A DNA stretch of 64,000 nt from NCBI RefSeq assembly GCF_000504285.1, contig NZ_KI632511.1:2043372-2107371 (forward strand). The letters run 5' to 3'. This stretch comes from Actinospica robiniae DSM 44927 (lineage in GTDB: Bacteria > Actinomycetota > Actinomycetes > Streptomycetales > Catenulisporaceae). The notes under the pieces were generated by a model. That model was given only the letters and a program-made list of their open reading frames with translations, made no database searches and was not told where the DNA came from. A program made the position numbers and the translations under genes. Below are positions 1 through 9,800 of this stretch, piece after piece (position 1 is the first letter of the stretch; each line of letters begins with the position of its first letter).

Positions 1-1
1 G

Positions 2-769
2 CTGGTCGAGTGGCTCACCCGGCACGCGGCCGAGTGCCGCGAGCAGGCCGAGCGCTGGCTGGTGCGCTCCCTGCCCGTGCCGGCCGCACTGATCACGCGG
101 ATCTGGCCGGACGAGGCCTGGCAGACGGTGCTCAAGGACCTGGTCGTCGTACCCGTCCTCGACGACGGAGCGGAGAGCGCGGCCGGAATCGGCGCCTGGG
201 ACACGGCCCGGGCCGGCTTCCTGCGGGCTGCGGACGCTCGCGGACTCGGCGTCGTCGACCTCGACGGCGAGAGCGTGCGCATCACCGCCGAGCGGATCGC
301 GATCCCGCATCCGGTGCTGCTGGCGGACCTGGCGGATCTGCGCGAGTTCGCCGTCGAGCTGAATCTGCGTCAGTCCGTGGACCAGCTCTTCCGCGAGACC
401 TGGATCCGGCCCGCAGGCATCGAGGCCCAGGCCGTGCAGTTCGAGGAGTACGCGCGCGGGCGGTATCCCGAGCTCAGGCAGCTGGCTCAGCGGGCCCTGG
501 CCTTCGGCTACCAGGTGCGCGGCGGCTATGCGGTCTGCCGCGTGCACGAGGCCGGCGTCGGCATCGAGGCGCGCGTGTGGGTCGGGGCCGAAGATCCCTA
601 TTCCCAAACCGAGACAGGCGCCTTGGAGTTCGCGGACGGCGCCGGGCGCCGGCTTCGGTTGGTGGAGGTCGGACCGGTGGCCTGGTCCGAGGGTGTGCGT
701 CTGGCCGCCGCGCTCTACGCCGGCCGGACCGTCCAGGAGTCGAACGCCGGCTCGGAGGCCGGGCAATGA
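2..769 (+). CDS. DUF4132-like protein of a MoxR/yeh-type locus, 5' end outside window
   Basis: Only the last 255 residues are present; the frame is open to the left edge, so the true start lies outside. A GTG at 62 exists, but coding continues upstream of it. The segment resembles the C-terminal part of DUF4132 proteins (E. coli YehI/MolR type): an FRETWIRP-like motif, then an EEYARGRYPELRQLA helix and a beta-rich tail. Its molecular function is not known to me. It ends in a 4-base ATGA overlap (766-769) with the next gene, which indicates translational coupling. The MoxR ATPase, VWA and SWIM genes downstream are the usual neighbours of this family. Family assignment is inference from motif and context. 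Confidence 0.6.
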   Translation: MVEWLTRHAAECREQAERWLVRSLPVPAALITRIWPDEAWQTVLKDLVVVPVLDDGAESAAGIGAWDTARAGFLRAADARGLGVVDLDGESVRITAERIAIPHPVLLADLADLREFAVELNLRQSVDQLFRETWIRPAGIEAQAVQFEEYARGRYPELRQLAQRALAFGYQVRGGYAVCRVHEAGVGIEARVWVGAEDPYSQTETGALEFADGAGRRLRLVEVGPVAWSEGVRLAAALYAGRTVQESNAGSEAGQ

Positions 770-3700
770 GCAACGAGATCACCGAGGCCCTGCTCGAAGC
801 CGGCGCGGTCACTCCGGCCGGCACCCCGCTCGGCGAGCGGAGAGACGCCCTCACCGCGCGCGCCTATCAGCACCGTGCCCTCGACGGCCGGACGGTGGTG
901 CGGCTGACGCCGGCCAAGCTCGGCCCGGCCGAGGACCTGACGATGAACTTCCTCGGGTTCGACGAGCCGATCGAGAGCACCGAGGTGGGCGTCGTGCGCC
1001 AACAGGCCCTGGGCTTCCCGGCCTGGGCGCTCGTGCACGACCCGGCCAACGGCCACCACGCGCTGGCGCTGGTCAAGGACATCGAGAAGCTCTCCCGGCG
1101 GGCCAAGTCCAAGCCGGGCAACGCGAAGGACGGCTTCGACGCGCTCGCCCGCACGCTCGAGGTCGCGGTGCCGCACTTCCTGCCGACCTTCTACGAGCAG
1201 GCCGCGCGCGCGTTCCTCGCCGTGGAGAACGCCACGTATGCGTCCTCGTACTTCACCCGGGCGCGCGAGGCCGAGAAGGCCTACGGGCTCGCCGTCGACG
1301 AGGACGCCCAGGCCGCGTCGTTCCTGGAGTTCGCGCTCGCCGGCGCGCTCAGCGCCAAGTCGCTCACGGCCTATGCCAAGGCCCTGGCGGAGCGCTGCAC
1401 GCCGCAGGAGGCGTACGCCCGGTTCAAGCGGATCTGCATCGAGCGGGTGGCCGGTGGCCTGCCGCCGTACACGGCGATGCCGAAGGATCTCAAGAGGCTG
1501 GCCAAGGCGGCGAAGCTGGACACGGCCGTGGAGGACGCCGCCGTGGCCGCGGAGCTGCTGCCGCTCGCCGCGACGGGCAAGGCGGCCTCGGGCTTCTGGA
1601 CGACCTACAAGCCGATCCTCGTGGCCGCGGGCAAGGCGGACCCGCAGGTGCGTGGTCTGATGCTGGCCCTGCTGCCGACGATGGGCAGCGAACTGGCGCA
1701 CGTCGCCGACCACATCTGGCTCGGCATCCTCGAGGAGAGCGGCGCCACGGCCGGCCTGACCGAGCCGGTGGCGCAGCTCGCGTCCGACGAACTGCCCGCC
1801 GACGGCGCGGCCGGCTGGCTCAACCGCTTCGTCCGGCATGCCAACCGGTCCAACCACTGGCGCCACTACCGCAGCACGACGGACTCCGTCCGCGGGCTCA
1901 TTCCCCTGGTCGGGCGGATGGCGGCTCGGCTGCAGGCCGAGAACGCCGAGCTGGTCCTGTGCGAGTGGGAGCGCGCCGACATCGACCTGATCGATCTGTG
2001 TCTCTCGCTCGGGCTGCGGGTATCCGACCCGGCGAAGCCGTTCGACTTCGCGCTGACCGAATGGCTCCAGCGCGACCAGGTCCGCGACCTCGCGGCGTTC
2101 GCCGCGGACGCGCGGTTCCGGCCCCGCGTCCACCAGGCCCTCGTGCAGCTCACCTACGAGCCCGTGGATCAGAACACGACGACCGACACTCCCCTGTTCA
2201 AGCTGGCGCCGAAGGTGGTCGCCGCCGAGGGCCTGCGCAGCGTGCTGAAGGACGTCCTCGACTCGTTCGCCGAGAAGACCGTCGCGGCCGGGCTCGCGGA
2301 CCTCGACCGCTACACCGGCCTGTGGCTGCACATCGGAGCGAGCGAACTGCAGGCGGTGAACCCGGACGCGTTCCAGCGCGTCCTCGACCTCGATGTCGCG
2401 CCCTACCTCGGGCACGCGCTCAGGGCCGGCATCTTCGACGAGTACGGCTGGCCGGCGCTCGAGCAGGCCTGCGCGAAGCTCACGCCGGAGAAGCGGGACA
2501 AGCGACCCCAATGGACGCTCGTATCGCAGTGGCCTTACCTGATCGTGCGGGAGGGGCGCGAAGTCGCCGTGGTCGGCCACGAGGGCATCGTGCTCGAACA
2601 CCGGCTGCAGTTGCCCGGCCAGAACGACAACCGGTACGAGCACGTGCACTTCGTCGACGGCCAGCTCCTGGTCAGCTGGTTCAACTGGCGCAACAGCGGC
2701 GGGTACTGGAGCGGCGATCCCGCGCTCGTCTTCACCGACCAGATCCCGCCCTTCGTCGGACGCGCGGAGGATTCGCTGCCGTTGCCCGGTGGCGGCCGCT
2801 CGTTCGGCGGCCGGCCGCTGACGGCCGGCTCGACCTCGTGGACGACCGGCGGCATGCTCGCTTCGGACGGCGAGCGCTTCTGGATCTACGCGCAGATGGA
2901 CCCGACCGCCCAGCAGCGCCCGATTCCGCACACCTGGCACGAATTCGAGCCGACCGCGGGCAGGCGCGGCGCGGTGAGCCTGCCGAAGTTCTTCGAACAG
3001 GGCGAGAGCGGGGGGTCCACCCTGCTCGCCGACCAGTGCTGGCTCGTTCCGGCTCCGGCCGGTCTGGAGCACGGCCCGCTTGGCGTCGCCGACGGTCTGC
3101 TCGGTGCCAGGCTGCGCAAGCAGGCTGACGGCACCGTTCTGTGCACGCGCATCGACGGCCGCGAGGTCGTGATCCCGCGATCTCAGTACGCGTGGTCGAA
3201 CGCGCCGGTGTACGGGCTGCTCGACACACCCGGCAAGCCCGCCGCGCAGGCGGTGTTCAACGACGAGACGTTCCACCTCGTAGCCGATGGCAGCCGCCGG
3301 ACCGCGAGGTTCGCGTTCGGCAACCAGCGCCCCGCGTACGCGCGGGGCACGTCGGTGATCCCGCCGTTCCGGTACTGGAGCCTGCTGAGCGTGCGCGACG
3401 AGGCAGGCTCCGCCGCGCTGCGCGAGATGCCGGACGCGCTGGCCGCGGCCTTGCTGCAGGCCGGTGTCGCCGACGTCGACGCCGACCGCGAAGCAGTCCT
3501 CTTAACAGTCTTCGCAGCCGTCTCCGAGTACCTGCCGCAGGTGACGCACAAGCGGCTGCGCGTGGGCATCGCCGGGTACGTCGATGTCGCAGCGGCCTGT
3601 GTCAGGCGGATCGAGAAGCTCAGGGTCAGGCTCGCGGTCGGAGACCCGAAGCCGATGCCGCGCGGTCCGCAGGTCCCCTGGGACAGCAGCTTCTTCCGCA

Positions 3701-5631
3701 TCCGCAACGGCGTCGTGAACGGGCTGAGCTCGCAGATGAGCGCCCCGCAGCGGTGGGACGTGCTGGCGGCGGTGCGGGACCTGGGCCGTGCGCTCATCGC
3801 AGAGCCCTGGGACGAGGAGACACGGAAGCTCGCCGGGAGCCACCAGCAGATGTGGAACGAGCTGACCGAAGTGCTGCTTCGCCTACCCGCGCTCGCGCTG
3901 CGCGCCGTCTCGCCGGCGTTCGACGACGAGGCCCGCGCGGCCATGCTCACCGTGCTCGCGGAGATCGACGCGAGCGGGCTCGCCGCGCCCGAAGCCGCAG
4001 TGCGCCGGGTCGAGCTGACGCCGGAGGATGCGAAGGCGGCCTGGCCCGCGTATGGGCACGGCTTCGATACCGCCCACGGCCGGGTGCTCCTGCTCGGCGT
4101 GTACCAGTCCCGCACCGGCGTGAAGATCCAGCGGGCCTTCGAGTTCAGCCGAGACGGGCGGTTCGAGGCGGTGCCGGGCTGGAAGATCCTCGAGGAGGAG
4201 CGATCCGACCCCTGGGCCCGGCAGGCCGCGCTCGGCCGCTTCGTGGAGCTGGCCCGGGAGCGCGGGCCGGTCATGCCGGACCCGGCGGCGGCCGAGCGCC
4301 TGAGCGAGATGACCGGTCTCAGCCTGCTGCGCGCGAAGAACGTGCTCACCGGACTGCCGACCCTCGCCCTCGACAACTACGAGAAGTTCTCCGCCGAACT
4401 GCTCACCCTGCTCGGCACCAAGCAGACCGAGCTGCTCGCCGCCGGCCGCCGGTTCGAATCGCACCGGCTGCACCCGGTTACGGTCGGCCGTCTGCTCAGC
4501 ACGCTGATGCCGCCGACGCCCGAGGCGCTGTGGACCTCCGGCCCGCTGGCGGAGGCCGTCGGCGAAGTCTGGGTCAAGTATTTCGGCCGGCTCGAGCCGC
4601 TGCCCGAGTGGCTGCGCGAGCTCGCGGCGAAGGAGTCCGGCCCGTCGCTGGTCCAGGGACTGCTGAGCCTCAACCTGAAGGCCGCCTTCAGCGCCGAGGA
4701 CACCCCGGGCAGCAGCGCGCTCGCGGAAGCGCTCGGCGCACTGATCTGGCTGGCGTACGCGCTGCCGGTCGGCGATCCGCTGCGCGCCCGGCTTCCGCAG
4801 GCCCTTGACCTGCTGCGGCAGCACGTCGCCGGGCCGGACTACTCCGTCGTGGTCGCCGGGATGAGTAAGCAGGACGTGCCCCCGCTGATGAACCTCCTCG
4901 GGCTCGAACTGGTCGAGACGAACGGCAAGCTGACCGCCGGGCCGCTGCTCTTGAGCGACCATAACAGCTGGTGGTCGCAGATCCGGCTGCGGCCGAGCCT
5001 GCTGCGCGGACCGGACGACCCGGTGCTGCGCTACTTCGCCGAGCCCACGCCAAATCAGGAGCCTGACGCCGTCGCGCTGTCGATGATCCTGGGCAAGGAG
5101 CTCGACCGCCTGCTGGCCGCAGGCACCGACGCGCCCGGCACCGCCGTCGAGCCCGGGAGGAGCACGCCCTATGCGGCGCAGGACCCGACCGGCTCCGTGC
5201 CGGACCTCGTCGCCGAAGTCGCCGCCCGGTATGCGATCAGCGAGGACGCCGCCGCGCTCTATCTCATGGTCCTGGCGCTGCCCGACCCCACGGACCGCAA
5301 CCAGGCTCGGTGGCTCGGATGGAAGCCCGCCCGGCTCAAGGCCGCGCGCACTGAACTGGCCGCCACCGACCTCGTCATCGATGGCGCCCGCCCGCGGGCG
5401 GCCCGCACGCTGTTCCTCCCCGGTCCGTGGTATGCCCTCAGCTCGCCGCACCTCCCGCTGGAGAGCTGGAAGTGCGCGCCCCTCGGCGTCAGCGACGAGG
5501 GCCGGGTCCAGTTCGGCCGGGCGCTGCCGCGTATTCCGGTAGCCGAGCTGTACCGCGCCGCCTGGCAGCGGATCCTCGACGGGGACGCCCCCCGGTACGA
5601 GGAGCTCGCCTCTCCGCGCGGCCGCCGGTGA
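766..5631 (+). CDS. Giant uncharacterized protein of MoxR/yeh-type locus (1621 aa)
   Basis: The start is the ATG at 766, overlapping the previous stop as ATGA; the frame is open further upstream, but that translation is arginine-rich and lies over the real upstream gene. The product is a soluble 1621-aa protein with no signal peptide or transmembrane segment. The N-terminal third is helical and alanine-rich, the middle (about 600-900) is Trp/Tyr-rich and beta-like, and the C-terminal third is helical again, ending in a small winged-helix-looking segment. I recognise no catalytic motif. Related large proteins accompany MoxR ATPases in actinomycete versions of this locus, so a role as substrate, scaffold or DNA-binding partner of the ATPase is possible. 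That role is inference from position only. Confidence 0.85.
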   Translation: MSNEITEALLEAGAVTPAGTPLGERRDALTARAYQHRALDGRTVVRLTPAKLGPAEDLTMNFLGFDEPIESTEVGVVRQQALGFPAWALVHDPANGHHALALVKDIEKLSRRAKSKPGNAKDGFDALARTLEVAVPHFLPTFYEQAARAFLAVENATYASSYFTRAREAEKAYGLAVDEDAQAASFLEFALAGALSAKSLTAYAKALAERCTPQEAYARFKRICIERVAGGLPPYTAMPKDLKRLAKAAKLDTAVEDAAVAAELLPLAATGKAASGFWTTYKPILVAAGKADPQVRGLMLALLPTMGSELAHVADHIWLGILEESGATAGLTEPVAQLASDELPADGAAGWLNRFVRHANRSNHWRHYRSTTDSVRGLIPLVGRMAARLQAENAELVLCEWERADIDLIDLCLSLGLRVSDPAKPFDFALTEWLQRDQVRDLAAFAADARFRPRVHQALVQLTYEPVDQNTTTDTPLFKLAPKVVAAEGLRSVLKDVLDSFAEKTVAAGLADLDRYTGLWLHIGASELQAVNPDAFQRVLDLDVAPYLGHALRAGIFDEYGWPALEQACAKLTPEKRDKRPQWTLVSQWPYLIVREGREVAVVGHEGIVLEHRLQLPGQNDNRYEHVHFVDGQLLVSWFNWRNSGGYWSGDPALVFTDQIPPFVGRAEDSLPLPGGGRSFGGRPLTAGSTSWTTGGMLASDGERFWIYAQMDPTAQQRPIPHTWHEFEPTAGRRGAVSLPKFFEQGESGGSTLLADQCWLVPAPAGLEHGPLGVADGLLGARLRKQADGTVLCTRIDGREVVIPRSQYAWSNAPVYGLLDTPGKPAAQAVFNDETFHLVADGSRRTARFAFGNQRPAYARGTSVIPPFRYWSLLSVRDEAGSAALREMPDALAAALLQAGVADVDADREAVLLTVFAAVSEYLPQVTHKRLRVGIAGYVDVAAACVRRIEKLRVRLAVGDPKPMPRGPQVPWDSSFFRIRNGVVNGLSSQMSAPQRWDVLAAVRDLGRALIAEPWDEETRKLAGSHQQMWNELTEVLLRLPALALRAVSPAFDDEARAAMLTVLAEIDASGLAAPEAAVRRVELTPEDAKAAWPAYGHGFDTAHGRVLLLGVYQSRTGVKIQRAFEFSRDGRFEAVPGWKILEEERSDPWARQAALGRFVELARERGPVMPDPAAAERLSEMTGLSLLRAKNVLTGLPTLALDNYEKFSAELLTLLGTKQTELLAAGRRFESHRLHPVTVGRLLSTLMPPTPEALWTSGPLAEAVGEVWVKYFGRLEPLPEWLRELAAKESGPSLVQGLLSLNLKAAFSAEDTPGSSALAEALGALIWLAYALPVGDPLRARLPQALDLLRQHVAGPDYSVVVAGMSKQDVPPLMNLLGLELVETNGKLTAGPLLLSDHNSWWSQIRLRPSLLRGPDDPVLRYFAEPTPNQEPDAVALSMILGKELDRLLAAGTDAPGTAVEPGRSTPYAAQDPTGSVPDLVAEVAARYAISEDAAALYLMVLALPDPTDRNQARWLGWKPARLKAARTELAATDLVIDGARPRAARTLFLPGPWYALSSPHLPLESWKCAPLGVSDEGRVQFGRALPRIPVAELYRAAWQRILDGDAPRYEELASPRGRR

Positions 5632-5679
5632 CCGACCTCGACCCCCTTTCCGTCCGATCCGCTCTCCTGGAAAGCGACC

Positions 5680-6870
5680 ATGACCACTGACACGACCGCA
5701 CCTGCCCGCCAGGTCGAACCCGCCGAGCACGTGTGGGCCGCAGAGCTCGACTTCCTCGCCGCCTACGATGCAGGTCCCCGCCCGACCGGCTGGCGGCTGA
5801 CCCCGCGCGCCGTGGTCACCTTCATCTGCGGCAGCGACGGCGAGGCGCTCGCGCACCCGTCCGCGGCGAAGGGCGCCGGCAAGTCCGCCGGTGCGAGCGC
5901 GACGCCCGCGGAGCTCGTCATCGCCCGCAAGTTCGTCGGCGACCGGGATCTGGTCGAGCGCTGCGTCGTCACCCTCGCCGGCGAGCGCGGCCTGCTGCTC
6001 GTGGGCGAGCCGGGCACCGCGAAGTCGATGCTCTCCGAGCTGCTCTCCGCAGCGGTCAGCGGCGATTCCACCCGGGTGGTCCAGGGCACCGCGGGCAGCA
6101 CCGAGGAGCAGCTCAAGTACGGCTGGAACTATGCGCTGCTGCTCGCCCAGGGCCCGAGCGAGCAGGCGCTGGTGCCCTCACCGGTGATGGCCGCGATGCG
6201 CGCGGGCGCCGTGGCCCGGGTGGAGGAGATCACCCGCTGCCTGCCCGAGGTCCAGGACGCGCTCGTCTCGGTCCTGTCCGACCGCCGCATATCCGTACCC
6301 GAACTGTCCGGCGAGCGCGACGGCGCGGTCTATGCCGCCCCGGGCTTCACCGTGATCGCCACGGCGAACCTGCGCGACCGCGGCGTGTCCGAGATGTCCG
6401 CGGCGCTCAAGCGGCGCTTCAACTTCGAGACCATCGGCCCGATCGGCTCGCTGGCAGCCGAAGTCAGTCTGGTGCGCGACCAGGCCAAGGCCGCGCTGGC
6501 GCGGGTCGACGCGCCGTACGCCGTGGACGACGCGGTGCTCGAAGTGCTCGTCACCGCCTTCCGCGATCTGCGCAACGGCCGCAGCGTCGAGGGCTGGGAC
6601 GTGGAGCGCCCGTCCACGGTCATGTCCACCGCCGAGGCGGTGAGCGTCACCACCTCCCTCGCCCTGTCCGTCGCGTACTTCCCCGGCGGACGCGACCCGC
6701 TCGATCTGGTCCCCGGCCACCTGATCGGCGTGGTGCGCAAGGACGACCCCGCCGACGCCGACCGTCTGCTGGCCTACTGGGACGGTGCCGTGCGCAAGCG
6801 CGCGCAGGAGGACGCGGCGGCGAAGTCGTGGCGGCGGCTGTGGGAGCTGCGCGATGTCCTCGGTGGCTGA
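5680..6870 (+). CDS. MoxR-family AAA+ ATPase (YehL-like)
   Basis: A 396-aa AAA+ ATPase. Walker A is GEPGTAKS (residues 109-116), with Ala in place of the usual Gly before the lysine. The Walker B region reads AVARVEE (177-183), with Glu in place of the usual Asp. A sensor-1 segment (VIATANLRDRG) and an arginine-finger-like LKRRFNFE follow. The length fits the YehL subfamily of MoxR ATPases, thought to act as chaperone-like remodellers with VWA partners. The gene lies 48 bases after the 1621-aa gene and overlaps the DUF5682-VWA gene by 17 bases. Substrate and complex are unknown; association with the downstream VWA protein is inferred from gene order. Confidence 0.9.
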   Translation: MTTDTTAPARQVEPAEHVWAAELDFLAAYDAGPRPTGWRLTPRAVVTFICGSDGEALAHPSAAKGAGKSAGASATPAELVIARKFVGDRDLVERCVVTLAGERGLLLVGEPGTAKSMLSELLSAAVSGDSTRVVQGTAGSTEEQLKYGWNYALLLAQGPSEQALVPSPVMAAMRAGAVARVEEITRCLPEVQDALVSVLSDRRISVPELSGERDGAVYAAPGFTVIATANLRDRGVSEMSAALKRRFNFETIGPIGSLAAEVSLVRDQAKAALARVDAPYAVDDAVLEVLVTAFRDLRNGRSVEGWDVERPSTVMSTAEAVSVTTSLALSVAYFPGGRDPLDLVPGHLIGVVRKDDPADADRLLAYWDGAVRKRAQEDAAAKSWRRLWELRDVLGG

Positions 6871-9800
6871 CACGCGGGTCGCGACAGCGGCCGATCCCGC
6901 CGTCGCGCTCGAAACCCTTGCCGCGTCGCGGGATCCCTACTTCATCGGCGTCCGGCATCACTCGCCGGCACTGGCGGCGGCGGTGCCCGCGCTGTTGGAC
7001 GAGTTCCAGCCCGAGGTGCTGCTGATCGAGTTGCCGGCCGAGGCAGCTCCCTGGCTCGGCCACCTCGCCGACCCGGAGACGTATGCGCCGATCGCTCTGG
7101 CCGGTGCGGCTGGCGAGGGCGGAGAGGTGGCGTTCTACCCGTTCGCCGACTTCTCGCCGGAACTGGCCGCGGTGCGCTGGGCGCAGGCACACGGCGTGCC
7201 CGTGCTCCCCTGTGACGCACCGCTCGGCCTGATAGCCGGCTCGCTGCCTGGTGAGGCGGCCGGACTCTCCGAGAATGACGCGCCGAGGCCTGGTTATCAC
7301 GAGGCGCTGCGCGCGGCCCGCTCCGGGCGCGCCTCCGACGATCTGTGGGACCGTCAGGTCGAGGCGCGTGCTCCCGGCAACAGCCCCGAGCAGGTGCGGC
7401 GGGCCGCGCTGGCGGTGGGTTGGGCGCTGCGTGAAGACGCGCCGCAGGTCGCGCTGCGAGATCTGGCCCGCGAGGCGTGGATGCGCGCTGTGCTGCGCAG
7501 CGTCGAGGGCCGCCGTGCCGCGATGCTGCTCGGGGCGTTCCATATTCCGGCCATGATCGCCGGAAGTGCTGAATCCGACGCGGATGCAGCCGCGGCCGCG
7601 GTCGCCGCCGAGTACTCCGACGAGCTCGTCGCCACGAAGACCAAGGACGTGGCGGCTGAGGCGATGTCCCTCGTCCCGTACACCTTCAAGCTGCTGGACG
7701 AGCGGTCCGGCTACCCCTCGGGAATCCGCGACCCTGCCTGGCAGCAGTCCGTCTTCGAGGCGGCGGGCGATCCGGGCCGCGTTGACGCGGCGGCGGCGTC
7801 GCATCTGGTCGAGTTCTGCCGGGCCCTGCGCGAGGGAGGGCATCCGGCCGGGCCTGGCGAGGCCCAGCAGGCCCTGCGGTTCGCGCTGGATCTGGCCAGC
7901 CTGCGCGGGCTGGCCGCCCCGGCACGCGGGGAGATCGTCGAGGCCGCGCAGGCGGTACTCGGGCACGGCGACTCGCTCGGGCGTGGTCAGGCGCTGGCCA
8001 AGGCGCTGGAGACCGCGCTCGTCGGGGACCGGCACGGGCGGCTCGCGCCGGGTACTCCGTTGTCCGGGCTGCGTGCCTCGGTCGAGACTCTGCTGCGCGA
8101 GCTGCGGCTGCCGGGGCCGCGCCAGGCCGGTCGCGAACTGCGGCTCGACCCGTTGCGCTCGCCGCTCGACCGGCGGCGCGAGATCGCGTTGCGGCGCCTG
8201 GCGGCATGCCAGGTCCCTTACGCGCAACAGCGGGAGCTGGTCGCGCCGGGCGGCCTGCCCGCGCTGACCACGGCGTGGCAGGCGCAGTGGACGCCCTCCG
8301 TCGAGGCCCAACTCAATATCCTGACCGCGCGCGGGCTGACTTTGGCCCAGGCCGCGGAGAACACGCTGCGGCTGCAACTGCGCGCGCAGCGCGAAGCCGG
8401 CGGCCCGAGCGTGGGTGAGACCTTGGCGGGTCTGCTCGCCGCGGCCGAGTGCGGGGTCCCGGCCGTGCTCGCGGAGCGAGTGCACGACCTGATCCACGTG
8501 GTCATCCCGACCGCATCGCTCGCCGAGTTGATCAGCGCCGCCCAGCTCGCCGACCGCATCAACACCGGCCACGTTCCGGGCACGCCGATCGCCACGCGTT
8601 CAGGCGGCGACGCAGCCCAGCAGTCCGGGCCGATCCCGGCGGACATCGGGGAGCTGATCGACGCTGCGGCGCTTCGTCACCTCGACGGGATGTGCGGCAG
8701 CCAGGATCTCGCGGACGCAAAGGCGCTGACCGCGTTCACGCTACGCGGCGTCGAGAGTGGCAGCGCACTGCGAGCCGTCCGTGCGCTCAAGCGGCTGGAG
8801 CACGAGGGTGCGCCGATGATCTCGGGTGCGGCCGGGGCCTGCCTCGTGCTGACTGGCGCGACCGCGCCGAACGCCCTGGGCGTGCGACTCGTCGGCTGGA
8901 TCGACACGGCCACGCACCGCTCCGCACGCTCGGCGCTGCGTGAGCGACTCAGGGGCCTGCTGGCCGCTGCGGAACCCCTGCTCGACCTCGGCCCGGCGTT
9001 GCTTGAGCCATTGGTGGCGCGGGTGAACTCGTTGCCGGACAAGGAGTTCCTGGATCGGCTGCCCGCACTGCGCGGCGGGTTCAGCCGCGTCGACGAGTCC
9101 GGACGTGACAGGGTTCTGCGGGCCGTGGAGGAACTGCTCGGCGGCGGTGCCGACCTGTCCGGCGGCCGCGCGATGGCCGGTGAGGTCACGCCGGAGGATC
9201 TGGCAGACGCCGCCGCGGCGGACCTGGCGGGCCGCAATGCCCTGCTGGCTACCGGAATCCCGTTCGCGCAGGCCGTGACGGCGGCCGGTCCGTCGATGAC
9301 CCCTGATGTCGACGCCGCTTTCGCCGTCGCCGTCGACGCACAGCTCGAATCGTCACAGGCGTCAGCGCCGGCGTTGCTCAGTCCGGGCGATCGGTGGCGG
9401 CTGGTGCTCGCCCGCCGGGAGAGCGAGTGCTCCGGTGCGGCCCGCCGGTACGGCATCGCGCTCGACGAGCTCTACGGACACGGCAACAGCGGAAGGTCGG
9501 GCCGGCGCGGCGGTTCCGCGTCGTCCGGCGGAGGGCGGGAGGCCGCCTTCCCGAATGTGCGCGAATGGGCGAAGGAGCTCGAAGCCCTGTTCGGCAAGGG
9601 AATCCGCGAGGAGGTGCTGTCCGCGGCCGTCGCCTCCGGGCATCTCGAGGCCGCCCTCCTGCTCGACCCCGCGACCGTCACCCCGAGCGTGGAACTGCTG
9701 CGCAACGTTCTCTCCATGGCCGGCGGCCTCCCGGAGAACTCGCTGGCCCGGCTGCGGCCGCTGGTCAAGCGGCTCGTCGACGAGCTCACCCGGCAGCTGG

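Noticed and set aside
10-765. In-frame extension of the 1621-aa protein to position 10
   Set aside because: The translation is arginine/proline-rich and lies over the DUF4132-like gene in another frame; the ATGA overlap at 766 gives a natural start.
4451-4460. GGTTCGAATC resembling a tRNA T-loop
   Set aside because: It lies inside a long, well-supported coding frame and no cloverleaf can be drawn around it.
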